DNA of 64,000 bases, taken from Methylobacillus glycogenes JCM 2850 (GTDB lineage: Bacteria; Pseudomonadota; Gammaproteobacteria; Burkholderiales; Methylophilaceae). The stretch lies in contig NZ_BAMT01000007.1 of the NCBI RefSeq assembly GCF_000617925.1, forward strand, positions 108,240 to 172,239. Reading direction: 5' to 3'. The notes under the pieces were generated by a model. The model ran no database searches. It had not been told where the DNA came from and was given only the letters and a program-made list of their open reading frames with translations. The translations under genes and the position numbers were made by a program. Numbering within the stretch: the first letter of the stretch is position 1; the number at the start of each line of letters is the position of its first letter. Below, piece by piece: positions 47,937-57,405 of this stretch.

Positions 47937-48567
47937 CTAGCTTCCCAGCGCAGTCAGTAGTCTTTGCGCATCATCCACGGTATCAATATCGGCCACTATG
48001 CCAGGGTCCTGGCTTTCCAGTTTGCGTATGTCCAGGCCATGACGCTGCAATACCGAACGTGCACCTTCATCGCCTTGCAAGGCTTCCAGCTCAGGCAGAT
48101 AGCGCTGATGAAAACCCACCGGATGACCGCGTTGCTGCTGATAGACGGGCACAACAATGCCAGCGCCTGCCACCAGTTCTTCAGCCACGCGCAAAATGGT
48201 CTGTGGCTGAATAAATGGCATATCCGCCAGTGCCACCACCACCCCGTCAGATTAATGTCGGATTGGCCAGATAGCGCGCCGCAGCGGCCAGGCTGTCTGC
48301 CATCTCCTGCTGATCTTCATTGCACATCAAGACCTTTAGCCCAGCTTTTTCCAGCAGTTCCGCCAGCACATGTTCGTCAGGACGGATGATGGCTACGCTA
48401 TTGGGTAGCGCTTCTATCAGGTTTTGCGCAGCCACCAGTGCGGTAGGCCTGCCGTCCTGCAAGGGGTAAAGCAGCTTATTGCCTTGGCTGAAACGGCGCG
48501 AGTGGCCAGCGGCCAATAGAATTCCGGTGATGTTCTTTGCAGGGATATTAATTGCAGGGGTATTCAT
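47937..48567 (-). CDS. MocA-like molybdenum cofactor nucleotidyltransferase, one frameshift
   Basis: The first frame has the NTP-transferase start GILLAAGHSRRFSQGNKLL. The second, after a shift near 48244-48250, has VVVALADMPFIQPQTI and GHPVGFHQRYLPEL. These are the landmarks of the MocA/MobA-like family that adds CMP to molybdopterin for xanthine-oxidase-class enzymes. Corrected length is about 210 residues. It converges on the iorAB-xdhC operon and probably makes its cofactor, though it is transcribed from the mscS side (14-base gap). Confidence 0.85.
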
Positions 48568-48581
48568 GATTATCTCCAGCT

Positions 48582-49397
48582 TCAGGCGGCTTCAACTTCG
48601 GTGCTCAGTGCATTTTTCAGCCTGAGCATAAAGGCACGCCTAACACCGCTTTGCGCTTGCGGCTGCACCTGGAAGCGCCCGCGCAGCACTGCGGTTTCAT
48701 GATCCATTTGCTCTACCCCGGCGATTTCCAGCTCGCTGGTGATCTTGTCCTTGAAAGCATCGTCCTGGCGCAGCTCCTCGCCTATCTTCTGCATCACTTC
48801 CATGATGTGGTTGAAATCGCTGTTGACTGGCACTTTGATATCAATCACGGCATAGGCAAAACCACGGCTCATATTGCTGACGGTGGTGATGACGCTATTG
48901 GGAATGAAATGCACGCTGCCTTCATAATCGCGCAGACGGATATGGCGCAATGTCACCTCCTCCACCGTGCCCTTCTTGCCTGCAGCCTCTATGGAGTCAC
49001 CCTGGCGTATCTGGTTTTCCAGCAGCATGACCAGGCCATTGAAGTAGTCTTTGACTAGACTTTGGGCGCCAAAACCCACGGCCACACCCACTATCCCGGC
49101 AGCGGCTAATATGGGCGCGATGGAGATGCCCAGCTCATGCAAAACTTCAACCACGGCAATACCGCCTATCACGGTACTGGCGATATAGCCTATCACCCGG
49201 CCTAGGGTTTCTATGCGCTTCAGTTCTTCCAGATTTTGCTGCGCATGCAGGCGCAACCTGCCCTTGAGCAGGCTGATGGCTTTCTGGCTCAAACGTATCA
49301 GCACAAAGGCGGCAATAATCACCAGAATAATGCGCAGGCCAGACTGTATGTAGTGGGTGAGGTTTTCGTGATTGGCCAGGTTGAGGAATGAGTTCAT
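48582..49397 (-). CDS. mscS: small-conductance mechanosensitive channel MscS
   Basis: A 271-residue MscS with three N-terminal helices, the pore helix TM3 (PILAAAGIVGVAVGFGAQSL, rich in Ala/Gly) and the beta domain (FNGLVMLLENQIRQGDSIE, LRDYEGSVHFIPNSVITTVSN). It opens on hypo-osmotic shock to release solutes. It starts 42 bases downstream of the amylosucrase stop, on the same strand. That places a solute-release valve in the same transcription unit as sucrose synthesis. Confidence 0.94.
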   Translation of the reverse strand: MNSFLNLANHENLTHYIQSGLRIILVIIAAFVLIRLSQKAISLLKGRLRLHAQQNLEELKRIETLGRVIGYIASTVIGGIAVVEVLHELGISIAPILAAAGIVGVAVGFGAQSLVKDYFNGLVMLLENQIRQGDSIEAAGKKGTVEEVTLRHIRLRDYEGSVHFIPNSVITTVSNMSRGFAYAVIDIKVPVNSDFNHIMEVMQKIGEELRQDDAFKDKITSELEIAGVEQMDHETAVLRGRFQVQPQAQSGVRRAFMLRLKNALSTEVEAA

Positions 49398-49439
49398 GGA
49401 TTTCCTTGTATCGATTCAGGGGGGATGTATAGAGCAGCC

Positions 49440-51392
49440 TTAGAGCTGCAGCCAGTAGAAGCCCAGCGGCGGTATGAGCAGTTCGCCACTGCGGGTAGAG
49501 ATGGGCCTGTCACTGTAGAGTTCGCGTGCTTCGCGGTGCTCGAACAGATTGACCGCATCCAGCTCGCGCAGATTCATGGTCTGCGGCGAGGTATCGAAAT
49601 TGGCGATGACCAGCACGCGTGAATACATGCCGCGCGAGGCAAAGCGCAGGAACACCATCAGATGTGGATTCTTCACATCCAGCATCTCGCGGTTGTTGAG
49701 GTCGGCAAAGGCCGGGATTTGCTTGCGCACGGCAATCAGGCGCTGGATGGCGGTGAAGATGCGGTTTTCCACCGTGCCGGGTTCATGGCGGCGCTTGGCT
49801 TTCTCCCAGTCCAGCGTTGGTCTGTGTACCCAGCGGCTGTCATGGTGTTTGTTTTCATCGGTGAGATAGGTGTTGTCGTTGAGCGTGCCTATGGAGTCAC
49901 CGTAGTACAGCAGCGGAATGCCACCAAAAGCGGCAATCATGCTGTGCAGCAGAATAATGGTGTTGACGCTGATATCAATCGCCGCCGCATCATTATTGAG
50001 CAAGGCGGTTTCCAGCCCGGCAAGAGAAGCTAACGAGCCGGAAATGCGCGCATCTCCGGTTTTCTCATTACGGCCAAAAGCCACCCCGGTAGCGCTGGAG
50101 TCAGGATATTGCCCGGTGTAGTAATCCACCATAAAGCGCCTGTGCGCCTGTGGGTCATAGCCCGCGGCGCGTATATCGTTGTCGTCAAAGCCCAGGCCAA
50201 TATCATCATGGCAGCGCACATAATTGAGCCAGGTGGCGCGATCCAGCTTGGTGGGTAGATTGCGTACGCCTATATCCAACAGGGTCGCTTTCTTGGTTGC
50301 CACTGCTTCCCACAACAAGGCCATGAAGGTGGGGTTGTAGGCAATCTCGCATTCCTTGGCATTGATGGCATCCTCGCCAAAATACTTGATCACCTCAACC
50401 GGGGCCACGATAGCCTCGGCAATGAACAAGGCACCCGGGGCTGTGACCTGGCAGCAGTCCTTCATCAATTGCAGGATGAGATGCGCCTCGCGCTCGTTCT
50501 GGCAGGTGCTGCCTATTTTCTTCCAGAGGAAGGCCACAGCGTCCAAACGTATTACGTCCGCACCGTGATTGGCCCAGAACAGGATGATATCTATCATCTC
50601 AATAAACACAGCCGGGTTCTTGTAGTTGAGATCCCACTGAAACTCGTTGAACACCGTCATCACCCAGCGCTGCATGGATTCATCCCAGGTGAAGTTGCCG
50701 GGCGCGGTTTCGGGGAATACTTCGGGCATGGTCTGCTCGAACAGATCAGGAATCTTTCTGTCGGCGTAGGTGTAATAGTATTCCTGGTATTTCTTGTTGC
50801 CCTTCTTGGCCTTTTTCGCCCACTCGTGCTCATCCGAGGTGTGGTTGACCACTACATCCAGCACCAGCAGCATATCGCGCGAGCGCATGTCCGCACTGAG
50901 CGCATCGAGGTCGGCCAGGGTGCCATATTTACTGTCTATCTTGCGGAAGTCACGCACGGCATAGCCGCCATCATTGCGACCCTTGGGGCCATCCAGTATG
51001 GGCATGATGTGCACCAGGTTGATGCCCAGCTCTTGCAGGTAATCCAGCTTTTCATGCATGCCCTTGAGGCCTTGGGCATATTCCTGGCAGTAGAGCGCAT
51101 AACCTACCAGCTTCTCACTGAGAAACCAGTCATGGTCTTTCTCGCGCGCGAGGTCACGGTTACGCAACTCATTGGCACGGTTGCGGTATTGCTTGGCCAT
51201 GACCTCCACCAGCTTGTGCATTTGCAGACGGAAATCGCGCCTTTCACCGTACAGCAGCTGGAACAAGGAGTGTATGGCGTAGAAGTTGGCCCCCAGGCGT
51301 ATGTAGAAGTGCTTGAGGTCATCTCCCTTGAGCTCAGGGTCAAGGGCAATCAGAATGTCATTCAGCAATGAATGGGAAACTTGTTCATACAT
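49440..51392 (-). CDS. amylosucrase
   Basis: A 650-residue GH13 enzyme that splits sucrose and transfers glucose to a glucan. Catalytic residues are D284 (ADVIRLDAVAF), E326 (ALFIAEAIV) and D396/D397 (YVRCHDDIG), positions close to D286/E328/D393 of the Neisseria polysaccharea enzyme. The long N-terminal helical domain with YERRDFRLQ-like text (LYGERRDFRLQMHKLVEVMA) is specific to amylosucrases versus sucrose hydrolases. It follows sps by 59 bases in the sucrose operon. Confidence 0.93.
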   Translation of the reverse strand: MYEQVSHSLLNDILIALDPELKGDDLKHFYIRLGANFYAIHSLFQLLYGERRDFRLQMHKLVEVMAKQYRNRANELRNRDLAREKDHDWFLSEKLVGYALYCQEYAQGLKGMHEKLDYLQELGINLVHIMPILDGPKGRNDGGYAVRDFRKIDSKYGTLADLDALSADMRSRDMLLVLDVVVNHTSDEHEWAKKAKKGNKKYQEYYYTYADRKIPDLFEQTMPEVFPETAPGNFTWDESMQRWVMTVFNEFQWDLNYKNPAVFIEMIDIILFWANHGADVIRLDAVAFLWKKIGSTCQNEREAHLILQLMKDCCQVTAPGALFIAEAIVAPVEVIKYFGEDAINAKECEIAYNPTFMALLWEAVATKKATLLDIGVRNLPTKLDRATWLNYVRCHDDIGLGFDDNDIRAAGYDPQAHRRFMVDYYTGQYPDSSATGVAFGRNEKTGDARISGSLASLAGLETALLNNDAAAIDISVNTIILLHSMIAAFGGIPLLYYGDSIGTLNDNTYLTDENKHHDSRWVHRPTLDWEKAKRRHEPGTVENRIFTAIQRLIAVRKQIPAFADLNNREMLDVKNPHLMVFLRFASRGMYSRVLVIANFDTSPQTMNLRELDAVNLFEHREARELYSDRPISTRSGELLIPPLGFYWLQL

Positions 51393-51451
51393 ACCGATAC
51401 ACTTTCTTGTTGGATAAGCAGAAATTCAGCGCCAGTAAACCAAGTCGCTGC

Positions 51452-53671
51452 TCAAGGCAATGGAGCCTGTGGCTTGATCTCCTCAAAGCGGTAGTGCTGC
51501 ATGCCCTCAAGAATGCCAGCGGCGAAGTGGCCTTGCGCAAAATACACCTGCTCCATGCCGCGCAATTGTTCCAGCTCTTCGCTGTGGTTGCCCACCACCA
51601 CGCCCAGGGTGTCGCCCACCAGCATTTCATGATCATTGCCTGAGTCACCAGCCACCAGGAAGTTCCGCAGCGGCACCCCCCACTTGTAGGAGAGGTAGCG
51701 TATGGCGTGACCCTTGGAGGCGCGTATGGGCAACACATCAAGAAACTCGCCATGCGAGTAGATCAGCTGCGCAAACAACTGCTGATCACGCAGTTGGCGG
51801 TTGATCTCTTCTATGGAGGGCATCTTGGCCGCATCGACGATGTAACTCAGCTTGAATTCGCGCTGGTTTTCCGCCGATTGCAGGGTCAGGCCGGGTATCT
51901 GTTGCAGGGCAATCGCCAGATCATCCCTGCGCCATTTGTGGCGGATATGGTTGGCCCAGCCAGTGTCGGGAATCAGGCGTGCGCCATAGTGGATTTCACT
52001 GCCCACTGAGGTGATATAGACCTCGGGCGTAGGCACCTGCCACTCCTTGAGAATGGCGACAGCACTTTCCAGCGGCCTGCCGCTGGCAATGCCAAAGGCA
52101 AACTGGCCCTTGTGGCTCTTGAGCCAGGAGGTTAATTGCTTGAGCGCACGTTTATCGCCGAGCAAGGTGTTGTCTATATCGCTGATCAAGGCGGAATTAA
52201 CCAGCGGCATATAGGATTTACCTGAATCCAGGGTGATAACCAATTGCCTGCGCCAGCGCTTGCGCTCTTTGTGCAGCACCTGGCGTACCTGCTTCATATA
52301 GGCGTTAACGTGGGCCTGCCAGTTGTAATGGCGCTTGATGCCCACCAGGCCGCTCTTGGCCCAGATGCGCCAGCGGTTTTTGTCGGTCAGCACTTCCTTG
52401 AGCGCAAAGGCGATGGACTGGCTATCCAGGGTATTGGCCAGCAAGCCACTACGGCAATTACGCACAATGTCACGCGGGCCGCCATCGTCGGGGGCTACAA
52501 AGGGCAAGCCGCTGGCCGCGGCTTCTATCAGCGTCAGGCCAAAGGGCTCGGTGAGTGCGGCGTTGACAAACACGCCACGGCGGCGCGCTGCCAGGCGGTA
52601 AACCTCGGGCACATCGTCCTGCGTGACATGCTTGGGAATGGCCACTTTGCCCCAGAGATCGTATTGATCAATATCCAGCAGCAAATCCTGCATCACCTGC
52701 TGCTGGGATTCTTCCAGCTCGCGTATGCCTTTGCGTGTGCCGGCAACGATGAGCAGGTTGGCGGCGGCCTGTAATTCAGCATCTTCGCCATAGGCCTTGA
52801 TCAGTCCCTTGAGATTCTTGCGCAGCTCCGGGCGGCAGATGGTCAGAATGAGCGGTTTATCTGCATCGGCAAAGAAGCGGTCTATATTCTGCTGCAGGGC
52901 CGGGTCTATATTGTTACGCCCAGGCGGGGAAAAGCGCGTGGTATTGGTGCCGGGCGGAATCACGCGGAAGCGCTGGTGGTCGAAATGGTGGTACAGGCTG
53001 TATTGCTCGTCTATCTCCTGCTGGGTGCTGGTGATGATCATGGAGGCGTGTTCCAGCACCGCGTCTTCGGCGGCAATGCGGCGCTCGAAATTGAATTGAC
53101 GCTCAATTGCCTGTGCCTTGCGCCCTGAGGCCAGCAGGCGCGCACGCTTGGGATGGCCTAGCGAATGCCCGGTATGCACTTGCGGAATGCCCAGTAGCAA
53201 AGAGAGTTGCTGGCCTACATACCCGGCATCGGCGTAATGCGTATGCAAAAGGTCTGGCAAGCGGCCGCCCTGTTTGCGCAGATAGTGCAGGCATTGGTCT
53301 ACCATCTGATCCAGATGCGGCCATAGGGATTCCTTGCGCAGATAGCGCTTGGGGCCGCACGGCAGGCGGATAATGCGCGCGTTGTCTTCCAGTTGTTCCT
53401 CTGGTGTGCTGTAACTGGCGGGCAGGCTTTCGTCCTCTATGCGCCTGGTCATCAGGTCTACCTTCTCCACCCCTTCATGCTCTGCCAGAGCGCGTGCCAG
53501 TTCTACCACATAGGTAATCTGGCCCCCGGTATCGGCATCACGTCCCAGCTCCAGGTTCTCGGAGCGGATCAGGCCATGCATGCTGATCATAAGGATGTAA
53601 ATCGGGCGTTCACCCGGTTTGGCAGAATGGCTGGTGCCTGCTTCGGCGCCAGTATTATTGGCGGTGCTCAT
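51452..53671 (-). CDS. sucrose-phosphate synthase fused to sucrose-phosphate phosphatase domain
   Basis: A 739-residue two-domain enzyme. Residues 20-465 form a GT-B glycosyltransferase (DTGGQITYVVELARA, HTHYADAGYVG, PPGTNTTRFSPP, EPFGLTLIEAAASGLPF with the E-x7-E pair E375/E383). Residues 490-735 form a HAD phosphatase with D498-x-D500 (ISDIDNTLL), GIASGRPLESA and VAGDSGNDHEML. Because the nucleophile DxD is intact, the protein may make free sucrose from UDP-glucose and fructose-6-phosphate alone. Start ATG 53671 overlaps the reconstructed fructokinase stop (ATGA); without the frameshifts the two genes appear falsely fused. Confidence 0.92.
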   Translation of the reverse strand: MSTANNTGAEAGTSHSAKPGERPIYILMISMHGLIRSENLELGRDADTGGQITYVVELARALAEHEGVEKVDLMTRRIEDESLPASYSTPEEQLEDNARIIRLPCGPKRYLRKESLWPHLDQMVDQCLHYLRKQGGRLPDLLHTHYADAGYVGQQLSLLLGIPQVHTGHSLGHPKRARLLASGRKAQAIERQFNFERRIAAEDAVLEHASMIITSTQQEIDEQYSLYHHFDHQRFRVIPPGTNTTRFSPPGRNNIDPALQQNIDRFFADADKPLILTICRPELRKNLKGLIKAYGEDAELQAAANLLIVAGTRKGIRELEESQQQVMQDLLLDIDQYDLWGKVAIPKHVTQDDVPEVYRLAARRRGVFVNAALTEPFGLTLIEAAASGLPFVAPDDGGPRDIVRNCRSGLLANTLDSQSIAFALKEVLTDKNRWRIWAKSGLVGIKRHYNWQAHVNAYMKQVRQVLHKERKRWRRQLVITLDSGKSYMPLVNSALISDIDNTLLGDKRALKQLTSWLKSHKGQFAFGIASGRPLESAVAILKEWQVPTPEVYITSVGSEIHYGARLIPDTGWANHIRHKWRRDDLAIALQQIPGLTLQSAENQREFKLSYIVDAAKMPSIEEINRQLRDQQLFAQLIYSHGEFLDVLPIRASKGHAIRYLSYKWGVPLRNFLVAGDSGNDHEMLVGDTLGVVVGNHSEELEQLRGMEQVYFAQGHFAAGILEGMQHYRFEEIKPQAPLP

Positions 53672-54601
53672 AGCTGCCACTCCTTGATGAAGGGCAGGTA
53701 GAAATCCTGAGTCTTGGGTGCTGCGCCGCGTATGCCACAGATGGCCCCCGCAAACTGGTGGGCACGTGTCAGGGTGATATCCATCTCCCAGCCTTGAGTA
53801 TGCCGAGGATGTAGCTGCGGCAAAACCATCGCCCGCACCTACGGTGTCCACCACTTTGATAGACGTGCTGCTGCCGTTGATGCTGGTGACATTGCCGGAT
53901 TCATGCATCAGCCAAGCACCCGCCTCACCTGCGGTTACCAGCAGGTAATCCAGGCGGAAGCGGTTGATCAGCGCAGCCGCATGCTCAAATGCGGTCTTGC
54001 CTGGCAGACGTAGCATGGGGGCCAGCACCGCCAGCTCGTCATCATTCATCTTGACGATATCGGCGCGCAGCAAGGAGCGACGCACCGTGTGCTTGTCATA
54101 CCAGGGGTCGCGCAGATTGATATCAAGAAAGCGCGGGCTGGTGCCATAGTTGAGGAAATTATCCAGGGCCAGCCTGGCTTCCATATTGCGCTGCGCCAGA
54201 GTGCCGAAGTACACCAGATCAGGTTTGGTGGACATGGTCACCATATGGGTGACGCCAGCGTTGATATAGTCGTAGGCCTGGCCGGGTAGAATCTCAAATT
54301 CATGGCCATGCTCGGCCATATGCACTTTGACCTGCCCAGTGGGATGCACAGGGTCAGCCTGCACGCCTGTGGTATCCATGCCCAGTTGCTGCATTTCCTG
54401 CATCAGCTCCTTGCCCAGGTCGTCATGCCCTATGCGGGTAATCATGACCGGATGCAGGCCGAAGGCGTGCAGGTGGCGCGCCACATTGAAAGGCGCACCG
54501 CCCAGCACGCTGCCGTCGGGGAATATATCCGCCAGCACCTCGCCGAAAATGGCAACGGCATGGCCGTTGTTCTGCTTAAAGTCACGCTGATGTAGTGCCA
54601 A
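53668..54601 (-). CDS. fructokinase, PfkB family, two frameshifts at 3' end
   Basis: A PfkB sugar kinase: FGEVLADIFPDGSVLGGAPF, the LGGAPFNVARHL substrate block, GLVTAGE-type LLVTAGEAGAWL, and the DTVGAGDGFAAA signature with catalytic Asp. After that motif two single-base losses (near 53815 and 53789) throw the frame. Restoring them gives YILGILKAG, then ITLTRAHQFAGAICGIRGAA, ending at TGA 53668, a protein of about 312 residues. The start is probably TTG 54601, because AAAGGAG lies 5 bases before it and no ATG is available. It phosphorylates fructose released by amylosucrase and so recycles it. Confidence 0.87.
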
Positions 54602-54698
54602 ACTTGCTCCTTTATTCTTATCTAGAGACGCAGGCACTGCAGCCAGAGATAACCCGACCAAAATGACCTCGGTCTGGGTGACCCAGCTTAGGATAGTT

Positions 54699-55715
54699 CT
54701 AGCTGCTCAGTTCGATTTTGCTCCAGTCATTGCCGACAGATTCCAGCAGCTGGGCCAAGGCCTTGCTCTTGCTGCGATAGTTGTCGGAATTATTGTCCCA
54801 ACGCTGTTTGGCAGACCGGTGAACTGGCCCAGAGATGCTGCGTATATGCTCATCCCGGGCGAGATAAATGCCTTTGCGTTCGTTGTGTTGCAGGTCGTTT
54901 TCATCAGGTTGGATGGCATTATGCAGGTGAGGTTCAAAAATCAATCCTGATTCTTCAGCTTCAGTCACCATCCATTGCGCCGCACAAAAGCTCAGCCCCG
55001 GCTCGTCGTAACCTCCTCCTACATCGGAATGTACCCCGGCAAACCAGACTTGCTTGAGGTCCAGCCCGGGTTTTTCACTCCATAAGGTAGGTTTGAAATC
55101 CTCGCGGTTCTCGTCTATGGAAACCGCATGCCGCGCGCGCAGAATAATCTTGCTGGGCTCGGTGTCATGAAAGAGAAACTCACGCGCGCCCAGTGTGCCC
55201 CAGAAAGGAATCGGAATCCCCAGCGAGCCCACGGTATCCCAGACGCCGACAAACTGAATGTAGGTGATATCTGCCACGGCATACGCCTGGCGGAAGGCGG
55301 TGGCTTCAGGGGCATTGGGGCCGCTCTGGCGTGAGCGCTTGCGGTAAAGCTTGTAAGCCTCGGCCACACGCCCGGCGTGCTCGCGCTTGAGCAGGCCGCT
55401 ATTGCGGATAAACCCGGCCAGCGAGCGCACGGTATAGGCACCGCGGCTGAAGCCGAAAAAATACAGCTCATCCCCTGCTTCATAGTTATGCACAATAAAG
55501 CGATAGCAATCCATGATGTTTTTGTCTATGCCGTCTCCGGTAATCCCGGCGCTGAGCTTGTTGCCCTCAGACCCTATGCCCCAGTCATAAAAAGCCACCT
55601 GCTCCACGCCCTTGGCGTTAGGTTTGACGCCTTGCGCCAGACTGAGCACATTGGTTGAGCGGGCTTGATCAGGTGAATTCCAGGTGCCATCGGCAAAGAT
55701 TGCAATACGTTTCAT
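54699..55715 (-). CDS. DUF2235 alpha/beta-hydrolase-like protein
   Basis: A 338-residue DUF2235 protein with MKRIAIFADGTWNSPDQA, the nucleophile elbow GFSRGAYTVRSLAGFI (Ser in GFSRG), IQFVGVWDTVGSLG and WFAGVHSDVGGGY with a probable catalytic Asp and His. DUF2235 domains occur as free cytosolic hydrolases and as Tle1-type phospholipase effectors of type VI secretion. No VgrG, PAAR or immunity gene is nearby, so this is more likely a housekeeping hydrolase of unknown substrate. Confidence 0.9.
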   Translation of the reverse strand: MKRIAIFADGTWNSPDQARSTNVLSLAQGVKPNAKGVEQVAFYDWGIGSEGNKLSAGITGDGIDKNIMDCYRFIVHNYEAGDELYFFGFSRGAYTVRSLAGFIRNSGLLKREHAGRVAEAYKLYRKRSRQSGPNAPEATAFRQAYAVADITYIQFVGVWDTVGSLGIPIPFWGTLGAREFLFHDTEPSKIILRARHAVSIDENREDFKPTLWSEKPGLDLKQVWFAGVHSDVGGGYDEPGLSFCAAQWMVTEAEESGLIFEPHLHNAIQPDENDLQHNERKGIYLARDEHIRSISGPVHRSAKQRWDNNSDNYRSKSKALAQLLESVGNDWSKIELSS

Positions 55716-55778
55716 GGTGCTGCTCCCCTTATTGAATGAATTAAAAAGCTGACGAGATAAAAACGACCTTTCAGATGC

Positions 55779-55807
55779 AAAAAGACCTGCCGCAATACAG
55801 ACAGGTC
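55779..55807 (-). terminator. rho-independent terminator (second of two)
   Basis: On the minus strand GACCTG and CAGGTC form a stem followed by TTTTT. It lies after the stronger hairpin at 55841-55867, before the DUF2235 gene. Confidence 0.65.
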
Positions 55808-55840
55808 ATGAAGAACACTGGCTAACAATGCCAGGCAATA

Positions 55841-55867
55841 AAAAAGCCGCAGAATCTGCGGCTTTTT
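55841..55867. terminator. rho-independent terminator after dienelactone hydrolase gene
   Basis: AAAAAGCCGCAGA and TCTGCGGCTTTTT are perfect complements around one base, giving a GC-rich hairpin with A and T tracts, 9 bases after the hydrolase stop. Confidence 0.92.
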
Positions 55868-55876
55868 GAAGCGGTA

Positions 55877-56611
55877 TTACAAAGTCCTGCCAAACAACTG
55901 CAGGGCCAACTGGTAGCCAGTGGCAGCCAGTTGTGGGTCATAGCGCTCGCCTTCGTCGCGCATAAAGGCGTGCTGACCGTTGAACTCATGCCAGGTAAAG
56001 CTCAGGTTGGCATCGGTGAGTTCCTGATAAACCTTGACGCGGCCTGCGGTAGGGATATGGTTGTCCTGCTTGCCCCAGATCATCAGCAGCTCGCCCTTAA
56101 TATCCGCCAGGCGCTCCATGCTGTGTTGACCAGGCTGGTTAGGGATGACCTGAGTGTGCAGGTCGGTGGCGTAGAAACAGGCGGTAGCCTTGATTTCAGG
56201 TTGCAGCGCGGCACGGAAAGCCAGGTGGCCGCCGATACAGAAGCCCATGGCACCGATGTTGCCGTTGAACCAGTCTTGCTGCTGTACATATTCGATCATG
56301 GCGCGGTTGTCGCTGTCATAACCTTGCACATCCTTGGCGGACTTGTCGGCATTGCCCTTGTCACGGCCTGCATCGTCATAGGCTAATACCGTGCCTATGG
56401 GGTTAAGCTCGTGGAACACTTCAGGCACCAGCACGGCGTAACCATGACCTGCCAAAAAGCGTGCGGCACGCTCAATCGGCCCGGTTTGCTGGAAAATTTC
56501 AGAATAGAACAGCACCGCCGGGAAGCGACCTTCACCAGCGGGGCGGTGTACATAGGTACGCATGGTACCTGTGGCGGTCTGCAGGTCGGCGATATGGCTT
56601 TGAATCAGCAT
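55877..56611 (-). CDS. dienelactone hydrolase family protein
   Basis: A 244-residue alpha/beta hydrolase with a cysteine nucleophile (GAMGFCIGGHLAFRAAL), an acid residue in WGKQDNHIP, and the catalytic His in EFNGQHAFMRDEG. This triad is that of dienelactone hydrolases. There are no chlorocatechol genes nearby, so a general ester or lactone role is likely. It has its own terminator. Confidence 0.93.
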   Translation of the reverse strand: MLIQSHIADLQTATGTMRTYVHRPAGEGRFPAVLFYSEIFQQTGPIERAARFLAGHGYAVLVPEVFHELNPIGTVLAYDDAGRDKGNADKSAKDVQGYDSDNRAMIEYVQQQDWFNGNIGAMGFCIGGHLAFRAALQPEIKATACFYATDLHTQVIPNQPGQHSMERLADIKGELLMIWGKQDNHIPTAGRVKVYQELTDANLSFTWHEFNGQHAFMRDEGERYDPQLAATGYQLALQLFGRTL

Positions 56612-56698
56612 TGCGTGGCTCCTCCCACTATTGGGGTTTTTATCATTGCCGCTATTCTAGCCTGCCAAACGCCTTCCTGCAGGATAAATCACAGCGGT

Positions 56699-57106
56699 TT
56701 ACTTACCTGACAGGCAGGATGACATAAAGCTCTTGCGCTCGTTGCCTTGCAGATTCTTGCTGCTGGCCTCGGTATTACAAGTCTTCATTTTCAACTGCTG
56801 GGAATTGTTACTGGCGGCTGGATTGGCCGATAGACAGTTTTTCATGAAATCCTTGCGCGCATCCCCTGCCAGTTTTTTGTCAGCTGCTTCAGCGTTACAG
56901 GATTTCATTTTCTGCTGCTGGGTGTTTTGCGGCGTGTCTGGCTGGGCGGAAAGGCAAGTCTGCATAAACGCCTTGCGCGTATCGCCAGTGAGATTCTTGG
57001 TGGCAGCCTCGGCATTGCAGGCTTTCATCTTGTCCTGCTGGGTGCCGGCATGGGCCAGGCCAGCAAAGGATAGCGTACAGAGAACAACAGCAATCAACGA
57101 CTTCAT
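56699..57106 (-). CDS. PsiF repeat protein
   Basis: A 135-residue secreted protein: signal peptide (to LAHAG) and three repeats of about 37 residues, each K-M-K-x-C-N-x-E-A then K-x-FM-x-x-CLS (for example QDKMKACNAEA...FMQTCLSAQ). This is the PsiF_repeat family, named for a phosphate-starvation-inducible E. coli protein of unknown function. Two conserved cysteines per repeat suggest disulfides. Confidence 0.93.
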   Translation of the reverse strand: MKSLIAVVLCTLSFAGLAHAGTQQDKMKACNAEAATKNLTGDTRKAFMQTCLSAQPDTPQNTQQQKMKSCNAEAADKKLAGDARKDFMKNCLSANPAASNNSQQLKMKTCNTEASSKNLQGNERKSFMSSCLSGK

Positions 57107-57236
57107 GACGATAGGCTCCTTGTAGTGATATCAGGCTGGGTAAGCTGCCTGCAAGCCAGCATATCTTATGACAAGTCGTTGATCATTGCTGCAATCCTTA
57201 AGACTTTGATGTCATCAGTTTTTATTACTTTATGGG

Positions 57237-57374
57237 CTACTTAATACTGCTGGCTTTGCCCAAGCGGTTGGCCGCTGCGTCAGGGCGCAGCAAGGCCACC
57301 AGATGTTGCAGATAAATAAGCGCCAGGGCTAGGCCATTGGCACCGCGTAGAGCGAGTTGAGTGAGAGCTTGCAT
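57237..57374 (-). CDS. possible 45-residue ORF downstream of the sulfatase gene
   Basis: An ATG at 57374 opens a frame MQALTQLALRGANGLALALI...LLRPDAAANRLGKASSIK that lies 31 bases past the sulfatase stop on the same strand. Its first half is hydrophobic. The ribosome binding site is weak (GAAAGCA), and I do not recognise it. It may be a small membrane peptide or chance. Confidence 0.3.
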   Translation of the reverse strand: MQALTQLALRGANGLALALIYLQHLVALLRPDAAANRLGKASSIK

Positions 57375-57405
57375 AGGGTTGCTTTCATGATGGTTTATGG
57401 TTGTT

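Noticed and set aside
50469..51371. 300-codon plus-strand open frame
   Set aside because: It is antisense to amylosucrase, whose catalytic motifs are intact; the frame has no recognisable domain.
51452..54661. Natural fructokinase-SPS-SPP triple fusion of 1069 residues
   Set aside because: The linking segment after GAGDGF makes no sense as PfkB sequence. Two restored bases give a normal fructokinase end and an ATGA junction, so the fusion is an artefact.
54699..55715. Type VI secretion effector (Tle1-like)
   Set aside because: The DUF2235 fold is shared, but no VgrG, PAAR, adaptor or immunity gene is adjacent.
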